Positions 42,559-48,474 of a DNA stretch of 48,474 bases are shown here, piece by piece. The translations under genes and the position numbers were made by a program. Location: assembly GCA_902761035.1 (NCBI GenBank), contig CACWIW010000010.1, forward strand, positions 1 through 48,474, written 5' to 3'. Origin of the DNA: an uncultured bacterium (GTDB lineage: Bacteria > Verrucomicrobiota > Kiritimatiellia > RFP12 > UBA1067). Each line of letters begins with the position of its first letter. Position 1 is the stretch's first letter. The notes under the pieces are model-generated. The model was not told the DNA's origin and made no database searches. It was given only the letters and a program-made list of their open reading frames with translations.

Positions 42559-45500
42559 TTACCGCTCCACGCGGATGCGCCGCGGCGCCGTGCGTGCACG
42601 CACTGCGGGGTCGTACATCGCCTCCACCGACGCTCCCGGGGCGATGAAGTCGCCCGCGCTCACCACGCGCACCGCGTAGTAGGCACGCGCCACTCGTCCA
42701 TCCTCGCCCGAGTCGCGGAAGCGCTTCGAGAAGAAGAGCATCCGGTCGTCGCGCATTTCCCGGCGCATCTCCCAGTTTAGCATCTTTTCGTTTTCAATCC
42801 ACGGATACGCGGACCCGTCCACCCGCGTGTTGCTGGCCTCGAAGCAGGCCGGCAGGAGGTCCTCTACCACGAGGTCGGCGTAGACATGGTTATGCTGGTT
42901 GCCTATCGTGAGCTCCACCAGCAAGAGGTCGCCGCGCGAGAGCTTGTCTAGGTTGGCCTCCGAGCCGTCCGACATGAAGTAGCGGCGCGTGATGTTGATG
43001 CCGTCGGCAACGGTCGGCACGGTGGCGGCGTCCGGCAGGGCGAGACATGTGGCCATCACGTACGCGGGGCCCTTCCCGACGTTAGTCAGCACAACGTCGC
43101 CGCCGCCGCGCATGGCGTGTACCTTCTTCACGGAAAGCGCCGTCTCGTGTCCGTCGGCCACGCACTTCACGTCTGGATCGCCCTTCACAGCGCGCGTGCG
43201 GTACCAGGTTGCAAGCGCGAGGAGGGCGTGCGCGTTTTCGGCAGTGGTGCCCCAGTGCGCGCTCGCCTTGTCGCGGTGGTTGTTGAGGTACACGACGAGT
43301 CCCGGCAGGCGCGCGTCCTGCGGATCGAGGTCCATCAGCGCGAGAATCGAGAAGGCTGCGGTCTTGACGTCCTCCACCGGCAGCGAAGAGGTGAGCTCCA
43401 CGGCGCGCACACGGTCTCCGCACCGCACGAACGCGCGGGCGAGACGGGCTCTATCGAGCACGGAAAGCTGCGCGCGGCGGTCATACCAGTGTAGCTGGCG
43501 GTCGGCGTCAGCCGCGCCGGCGAGCGCTAGGTTGTGGCAGGCGTATACGCTCGTCGTGGCGTTAGTGGACATCGCCCACGTGCGCAGGAAACCCTTCACG
43601 CGCCCGAGCGGCTGCGCTGGCACCTTGAATCCGGCGGCCTCGGCCTCCAGAAGGAAGTGCGCGGCCCAAAGCGACACGCCACGGTCCCACGGCGGGTAGG
43701 AGCTGTCCGGCCACATCGAGAAGTCGTTCGAGTGGACCATCGACACCACACGGCGGATGCCCGCGTCCACGGCCTTCTGCGAATCCGCGGCTGCGGTCGT
43801 CTCGTCCACGGGCAGCGTGTTCAGCACGCCGCCGGCCGCGACTAGCGGGAAGACCTGCGACACCGTCTGCTCCAGGCAGCCATACGGATAGGCGGCGAGA
43901 TACTCTAGCGCGGCGGCGAGTTCGCCGAGGCCGCTGGACGCGACGGTGAACGTACGGCGTGCGGCCTCGGGCAACACGGCGGCCGTGTTGCGGAAGGTAC
44001 GCGACTTGCCAGGAGCGAGGCACACCGTCTCGGCTGTCTTCGCCCACGCTGCGGCAGGACGCACAGGCAGGTCGATCGTGACCGTGTGCTTTTCGCCCAT
44101 GCCCTCGGACGTGAAGACGAGGCGCCCCTCGCCGGGAACTGCGCCGGCGACCACCGGCACGGAAACCGTCTCGGACGCGCCGTCGGCGATTTTCACGGAT
44201 CCTGTCCCCTTCGCTCCAGACGCAAGGGCTGCTGCCCCGTCTATCCGCAGCTCGTATGTACACGTGCCGTCCTTCCCGCTGCGGTTGGAAAGCGTAAGCG
44301 TGGCGTTGAACGTATCGCCAGGCGCGGCGAAGCGCGGGGCGTCCGCCTGCATCACGAGGTTCGGCGTGACCTTCGCCTGCACGGCGCCGGCGCCGGTGGC
44401 GCGCGCGTTGTAGGCAACTGCCGTCACGCGCACTTCGCCGACGAACTCGGGAAGCTTGAACTTCACGTCCGCAAGGCCGTCTTGCAACGGCACGTTCAAC
44501 TGCCAGCGGCTGAGCGGCTTGAAGCGCCGGCTCGGCACGGGGCTGATGCGGTTGAAGAGGTCTCCGTCCGCGCCGCCGCCCGTTTTCACGCCCGAACGCT
44601 TGAGGCGGTCGTCGACGATTGGAAGCAGGTAGTTGTAGAGGTCGTAAAGCGGATGGTAGGCGTCGCGCGTCTCGCCGAACCAGCTGACGGGATCGGGCAC
44701 CTTTTCGTCCGTCAGCAGGTTGATGCCCTCGTCCACCACCGTCACGGCGGCGTATGCGCCACGCACTCCGTCAAGGCCCTTCGCGGAAACGTGCGCAACG
44801 AGGTCGCTGCCGCCGGACGCGGCGCACGCCACGTCCGCCGCCACGCGAACGTCGAGCGCGCTGTCGCGCGTGGCCACCTTGATCGGCACCACGCCCCAGG
44901 CGCGGTTCGCGGCATGACGTTGTCCGGCAGTTGCGGCCTGCACCACACTCAGCGCAACGTCCACGCCCGGTGCAAACGCAGCCTTCACCGGCTCAAGCTC
45001 GACCTCCGCCGTGGCATTGGTGAGCGCCACGACGCGCGAGTAGGCAACGTCTTGACCCATCACCTCAAGCCAGGCGTACCCTTTGAACGGGGCCTTCACG
45101 GCGATGCGCGGCACGTCGCCCGGATAATAGACGGGCTTGTCCGCGACGAGCGTCACATGCGACGGCGTTGCGAGCGAGGTGCGCACGGACGCATCGTCGT
45201 CCGCGCCGCCCACCCAGTATGACGCGCCGAACGAGACGTCGGTGGCGGGATCGCGCAGCGTCACGGCGAAGTCGCCGCAAGACGAACGGGGCACCTCTAG
45301 CGTGGCAACGCCCTCCGCCGTCACGCCCACCTCCACGGGCGCGCCCATCGGATACCGCACCTTGTCGCTCATCCACTCGAAGAATCCGTTGTCGTTGCGC
45401 TTGAGTCCGTAGACGTGCTCGATACGCTCGAACCGGGCCTCGAGCTTCCGGGCGCCGACATGCGGCGTGCCGTCGGGATTTACGAGCACCACGCGACAGG

Positions 45501-47466
45501 CCTGCGGCTGGCGATCCTCACGCAGGATGTCCGGCAACATCACACCGATGTAGTAGGGATAGACGTGGAGCGTGCAGATGGCGCGTCCGGCGGCAGGGCG
45601 CCCCCCGGTCTCGAACACCGAACCCTGCGCCGTCATCTTCACGGCCGCGCGCGGACGGCTCCGCGGCGGCATGGCGGCGGCGAACTCTGCGCGCCCATTG
45701 GCGTCCAGCGTGCGCCTGTCCAGTTTCTCGAAGTTCGGCTGCAGGCTGCGGTTCTCGTCGCCGAAGCGGAACTTGTTCCAGCCGCGCGGCGCGAACGGCT
45801 CGTCCGAAAACGCCACCGCAGCCTCCGCCGGAAGTCCCTTCGCGGGCCCGCCGAAGAGGTGTTCGGCCACGACGGTGAACGACACGTTCGTAGCTGAAAG
45901 GCCTGGAGGCGTCTCCACCTTCACGCGGATCTGCGGCGGCACGAACTCCTCGATTCTGATAGTGCGGGAACCGATCTCTATGTCTGGATCGCCAGGCGTG
46001 ACTGCCTCGACGGTCCACACGCCGCTCATCTGGTCGTCCGTCACGACGAATGACTCCGCCGCAACGGCACCAACAGTGTCAGACAGCCCTGTCGTGCGCG
46101 CGAAGACCTTTCCCTCGGGATCCACGAGCTTAAGAGTGACGGGGAACGGCTTCGGCGCATTGCCTTCCGCATTGCGCAGGAGCGCGTGTACGAGTATCTT
46201 CTCGTTGTGGCGGTAGATGCCGCGGTCGGTCCACACGTAAGCCTCGCATGCGTTCTTCGCCACGAAAGACCGGCGCGCACCCTTCGCGATGGTCTCGTCA
46301 AGCTGCTTCGTGAGCGCGAGGAAAGACAAATCGACTCCGTTCTTGCGGGAGGCGACAACCGCGAACGCATCCGCGTCCTTCGCCACATCGCAGGCGCACC
46401 AGCCGTCGGCATCCGTGATGCCCTCGCCCACCATGACGTTGTTTGCGCCGTACACCGACACGAGCAGCCCGGCGATCGGCTTGCCCTGCGTGAGCGACGT
46501 CGCCCACACGTACACGCACCCCTCCGTCTGGCGCACCGAGAGACCGATGTCCGTGAGGCACACGAGACGGTATATCTCGTCGGACGAGCTGTCACCGGCG
46601 TCCTTCGCCGACACGAGGTACACGCCGTTCGCGGATACGCCGTCCACGTCGCGGATTTCAAGGGGCGTGGTGATCTTCTCGTTGATGCGCGGAGACAGAC
46701 GGAACTTCTTCACAATGGGTTCGCCGGAGATGTCCTTGGTCTCCTCCGAATCTCCACCGCCGCCATAGTAGCGACGGTAGCGGTCCTCCTCGCGCGCAAG
46801 GAGCTGCACGATGTTCGCACGCGGCACAGGGCGAATCCTGCATTCAAGGTTCGTAACGTTCACGGTGTCGATGGCGATGGCGCGGCGGCCGGCAGGTGGC
46901 AGGTAGCGCCCGCGGGCGGCGAACGCGACGGAGGCCGGCCTGTCACCCGTCGTGAACGTGCGGCGGAACTCCTCCTTCGTCACTTTTCCGTCAGCCATCG
47001 GCAAACCAGCCTTGACGGTCACTCGATACGTGGTACGCGGCTGGAAGTCCGCCACCACCTTCACCTTCTGGCTCCAGCCGTAGTAGTCCGTCGTCACAGG
47101 ACCGGGATTCGGCACAATCTCCACATACTCCATGAACGCGGTCAGGTCTGGGGTATCAGATACCTGAATGTAAATACCACGCAGCCCATCAACGTCAAAT
47201 CCACAGACCTCAGGCTCCTTCGGTTTTTCAGGCTTCGCCTTCTCCGACTTCGCCCCACCGGGAGCGGCCGCGCTTGTCGCGGCCGCATTCGTCGCGGCCA
47301 CGGGAGCGGCCGCGTTCGTCGCGGCCCCGTTCGTCGCAGCCACGTGCGCAACCGCGTTCGTCGCGGCCCCGCCAGGTTCCGATTTCGACCCGTCACAGCC
47401 ACAAAAAGCCATAACGGCGGAACAACTCGCGAAAATCGCGAGCATTTTAATTTTTGCCTTGTTCAT
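42559..47466 (-). CDS. Bacterial alpha-2-macroglobulin family lipoprotein with thioester
   Basis: Large periplasmic protease trap. 1635 residues. The N-terminal signal ends near CGC (probable lipidation). A low-complexity ATNAAAP linker (about 33-75) encoded by an 18-bp-period repeat follows, then macroglobulin MG domains with VWTDRGIYRHNEKILVHALL and a bait-region stretch. The thioester motif PYGCLEQT is at about residue 1197, followed by the alpha/alpha toroid (complement-like) domain and a C-terminal receptor-binding-like domain. The penicillin-binding protein PbpC that often accompanies such genes is not in the window; the MCE gene follows instead. Own promoter at 47514-47541. Confidence 0.93.
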   Translation of the reverse strand: MNKAKIKMLAIFASCSAVMAFCGCDGSKSEPGGAATNAVAHVAATNGAATNAAAPVAATNAAATSAAAPGGAKSEKAKPEKPKEPEVCGFDVDGLRGIYIQVSDTPDLTAFMEYVEIVPNPGPVTTDYYGWSQKVKVVADFQPRTTYRVTVKAGLPMADGKVTKEEFRRTFTTGDRPASVAFAARGRYLPPAGRRAIAIDTVNVTNLECRIRPVPRANIVQLLAREEDRYRRYYGGGGDSEETKDISGEPIVKKFRLSPRINEKITTPLEIRDVDGVSANGVYLVSAKDAGDSSSDEIYRLVCLTDIGLSVRQTEGCVYVWATSLTQGKPIAGLLVSVYGANNVMVGEGITDADGWCACDVAKDADAFAVVASRKNGVDLSFLALTKQLDETIAKGARRSFVAKNACEAYVWTDRGIYRHNEKILVHALLRNAEGNAPKPFPVTLKLVDPEGKVFARTTGLSDTVGAVAAESFVVTDDQMSGVWTVEAVTPGDPDIEIGSRTIRIEEFVPPQIRVKVETPPGLSATNVSFTVVAEHLFGGPAKGLPAEAAVAFSDEPFAPRGWNKFRFGDENRSLQPNFEKLDRRTLDANGRAEFAAAMPPRSRPRAAVKMTAQGSVFETGGRPAAGRAICTLHVYPYYIGVMLPDILREDRQPQACRVVLVNPDGTPHVGARKLEARFERIEHVYGLKRNDNGFFEWMSDKVRYPMGAPVEVGVTAEGVATLEVPRSSCGDFAVTLRDPATDVSFGASYWVGGADDDASVRTSLATPSHVTLVADKPVYYPGDVPRIAVKAPFKGYAWLEVMGQDVAYSRVVALTNATAEVELEPVKAAFAPGVDVALSVVQAATAGQRHAANRAWGVVPIKVATRDSALDVRVAADVACAASGGSDLVAHVSAKGLDGVRGAYAAVTVVDEGINLLTDEKVPDPVSWFGETRDAYHPLYDLYNYLLPIVDDRLKRSGVKTGGGADGDLFNRISPVPSRRFKPLSRWQLNVPLQDGLADVKFKLPEFVGEVRVTAVAYNARATGAGAVQAKVTPNLVMQADAPRFAAPGDTFNATLTLSNRSGKDGTCTYELRIDGAAALASGAKGTGSVKIADGASETVSVPVVAGAVPGEGRLVFTSEGMGEKHTVTIDLPVRPAAAWAKTAETVCLAPGKSRTFRNTAAVLPEAARRTFTVASSGLGELAAALEYLAAYPYGCLEQTVSQVFPLVAAGGVLNTLPVDETTAAADSQKAVDAGIRRVVSMVHSNDFSMWPDSSYPPWDRGVSLWAAHFLLEAEAAGFKVPAQPLGRVKGFLRTWAMSTNATTSVYACHNLALAGAADADRQLHWYDRRAQLSVLDRARLARAFVRCGDRVRAVELTSSLPVEDVKTAAFSILALMDLDPQDARLPGLVVYLNNHRDKASAHWGTTAENAHALLALATWYRTRAVKGDPDVKCVADGHETALSVKKVHAMRGGGDVVLTNVGKGPAYVMATCLALPDAATVPTVADGINITRRYFMSDGSEANLDKLSRGDLLLVELTIGNQHNHVYADLVVEDLLPACFEASNTRVDGSAYPWIENEKMLNWEMRREMRDDRMLFFSKRFRDSGEDGRVARAYYAVRVVSAGDFIAPGASVEAMYDPAVRARTAPRRIRVER

Positions 47467-47513
47467 TGATTGGCACGTATAAATCTGTATTGTCTAATGA
47501 AAGTTAGGTATGC

Positions 47514-47541
47514 ATTATACACACCTCTGACGGGAAAGCAA
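47514..47541 (-). promoter_or_regulatory. Sigma70-type promoter of the macroglobulin gene
   Basis: On the minus strand TTGCTT (47541-47536), 16-bp spacer, TATAAT (47519-47514), about 48 bp before the ATG. Confidence 0.6.
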
Positions 47542-47571
47542 GCATGAAATGTTAAAATTTATGCGCCTGCC

Positions 47572-47661
47572 CGGTAGGGCGCGATCACCGAGCGCGCCGC
47601 AAGGTGGGGCGAGCCACAAGGTAGGGCGAGCCGTCCTCGGCTCGCCCGGAGGGCTCGCCCC
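47572..47661. repeat. Cluster of GGTAGGG-type palindromes (one simple, one nested)
   Basis: A single unit at 47572-47598 (stem GGCGCGATC/GAGCGCGCC) is followed by a nested hairpin. Its outer arms are GGTGGGGCGAGCC and GGCTCGCCCCACC, just outside an inner GGTA-GGGCGAGCCG/CGGCTCGCCC stem with loop TCCT. Intergenic. Confidence 0.82.
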
Positions 47662-47699
47662 ACCCGGCGCCCCCCGTCAATGGTTCAGCAATGATCTGC

Positions 47700-47965
47700 C
47701 TTTGGTTTGTGCGCCAGCAGTTCTGCCGTGCGCGCCCCGTCGCGCACCAACGGTGAGATAATGCTCCGCACAAGGCAACCGCTAAGCAAAAACGGCGCGG
47801 CAGAGGAATGGCATCGGAAAGGATCGAGCGAAGCCCCCGCCTTTCACAAGCCTTTGCGGCCCCGCGAGGTTTGTGCGAAGCACTCAGCCAATGGCATAAC
47901 CAAATGCTTCGCCTTGGGTGCGCGCACAGGGCGCGCACGGCTCAACTGTTTGCACTCGGTCCGTT
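47700..47965. mobile_element. MITE-like imperfect inverted repeat, about 260 bp
   Basis: The two halves are inverse copies. Minus-strand TTGTGCGGAGCA, GGGGCGCGCACGGC and AACTGCTGGCGCAC (left half) match plus-strand TTGTGCGAAGCA, AGGGCGCGCACGGC and AACTGTTTGCAC (right half). GTGCGCGC-ACAGG-GCGCGCAC is an internal perfect hairpin. No transposase and no credible coding sequence; a structured RNA is the alternative. It lies next to the broken 3' end of ribH. Confidence 0.5.
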
Positions 47966-48024
47966 TTCAAAACTGAGGCTTTACCAAATACGGCCAATAC
48001 AGGGGTAGACGAGCCGCTGTACTA

Positions 48025-48228
48025 CTACGGCTTGCGGCAACCGGCACCCTGGACAACGGCCCCAAGCACAATGACGGCATCGCATTTCTTCGTCGCCAAC
48101 CGTTTCGCGACAAGCGGAATCTCATAGGCCCCGGGAACCCGCACAAGCGTGATGTTCTTCTCGTCGCCGCCCATGCGCACAAAGGCATCAAGCGCCCCGT
48201 TAATCTCTCTCATCATCAATGACCCCAC
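48025..48228 (-). pseudogene. ribH: 6,7-dimethyl-8-ribityllumazine synthase, truncated
   Basis: The frame reads REINGALDAFVRMGGDEKNI, then TLVRVPGAYEIPLVAKRLAT and KKCDAVIVLGAVVQGAG, followed by stop codons. VPGAYEIPLVAK and VIVLGAVVQGA are signature RibH segments. The protein should continue with TPHFDY and about 80 more residues containing the catalytic His, but the frame ends there in repeat-like DNA. About 15-20 N-terminal residues are also missing. GTG 48228 or ATG 48216 could start it. A plausible promoter is still present (48248-48276). ribD and ribE in this window are intact, so an intact ribH elsewhere is expected. Confidence 0.82.
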
Positions 48229-48247
48229 GACGCCTAAAGTTGGTGGT

Positions 48248-48276
48248 ATTATATCATTTTATGGCAGATTTGTCCG
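48248..48276 (-). promoter_or_regulatory. Promoter of the ribH remnant
   Basis: Minus strand CGGACA (48276-48271), 17-bp spacer, TATAAT (48253-48248), about 20 bp before the GTG. Confidence 0.5.
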
Positions 48277-48306
48277 TAGGGGTGGCCAAAAGCAGGAACA
48301 GCCGCC

Positions 48307-48352
48307 CCAAAACGAAGGTGCGGACACTAGGAAACCTCCTAGAATCCGCACC
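48307..48352 (-). terminator. Terminator of the gene entering from the right edge
   Basis: Hairpin with outer stem GGTGCGGA/TCCGCACC and inner stem CTAGGA/TCCTAG (48317-48352). On the minus strand it is followed by TTCGTTTT. Confidence 0.65.
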
Positions 48353-48387
48353 CATCGCATCCGGTATTCTACCGAAAAGAGCAGGGC

Positions 48388-48474
48388 TCAGTCCGAGCTC
48401 GGACCGCCCTCCCAGGGCCAATTGTAGTCCCACACCGCATAGACGCTCAGCGTCTTGCCTTCAGCGGCGGCGGT
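48388..48474 (-). CDS. C-terminal end of an unidentified protein
   Basis: The minus strand from the window edge reads TAAAEGKTLSVYAVWDYNWP then WEGGPSSD and a TGA at 48390. The strong hairpin 35 bp downstream supports a real gene end. The TLSVYAVW piece recalls C-terminal ends of repeat-type secreted proteins, but no family can be named from 28 residues. Confidence 0.5.
   Translation of the reverse strand, partial: TAAAEGKTLSVYAVWDYNWPWEGGPSSD

Noticed and set aside
47467..47490. TTGGCACG near the macroglobulin start as a third sigma54 site
   Set aside because: It lies on the strand opposite to the gene and lacks the GC element at the required spacing.
47690..47965. Open frames in the inverted-repeat region as a small gene
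   Set aside because: Frames on both strands have no ribosome binding site or family match, and the palindromic structure explains the sequence.

Overview
The window reads as a chromosomal segment of a high-GC Gram-negative bacterium. My best guess is the PVC superphylum, Kiritimatiellota or a neighbour. This rests on a SUMF1-type secreted protein, BspA-like leucine-rich repeat and Sel1 proteins, a PVC-style 'GGFRGLAAEVIWFRA' TPR-like protein, an MCE-domain protein, and a genome crowded with short palindromic repeats. It is an inference; there is no rRNA in the window. I saw no tRNA, CRISPR array, prophage or transposase gene.

Layout. 1-8.6 kb (all minus): partial formate-THF ligase, a membrane-anchored tandem CbxX-type AAA+ protein, thiD overlapping pgi, a secreted glycoside-hydrolase-like protein and a secreted SUMF1-fold protein. 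8.6-14.6 kb: a translation operon nusA-infB-rbfA-truB-ribF with overlapping ends and a clear sigma70 promoter. 14.6-18 kb: nusB-ribD-ribE plus a TPR-like gene, then an HU gene with promoter and terminator. 18-24 kb: Xer recombinase, lipoprotein, family 4 uracil-DNA glycosylase, galE, efp, YgjP-type peptidase, TrmJ-type methyltransferase and another lipoprotein. 24-35.3 kb: pyrimidine and leucine synthesis, with carB (minus), leuL-leuA-leuC-leuD-leuB (plus), pyrG and carA (minus). 35.6-41.3 kb: a visibly lower-GC accessory island with LRR and Sel1 proteins, a VapBC pair, an ART-like DUF3990 gene flanked by DUF3791 genes, and a broken amidophosphoribosyltransferase-like fragment. 41.3-47.5 kb: an MCE/MlaD protein and a large lipoprotein alpha-2-macroglobulin. 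47.5-48.5 kb: palindromic repeats, a roughly 260-bp inverted-repeat element, a truncated ribH and the end of an unknown gene.

The most striking signals are these. (1) Several unrelated palindromic repeat families have been accepted in frame inside core enzymes (carA, carB, pyrG, leuC, leuB, uracil-DNA glycosylase). Many have arms built of 8-9 bp tandem units, and one family (GGTAGGG) keeps its stem by compensatory base changes. (2) carA and carB lie about 8 kb apart and are not adjacent. They carry the same promoter module: a sigma54-like -24/-12 element plus a TTACA-N5-TGTAA inverted repeat centred exactly 54 bp upstream of the -12 in both. (3) The leu operon has a complete leader-peptide attenuator. 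(4) TruB has Glu where the catalytic Asp is expected.
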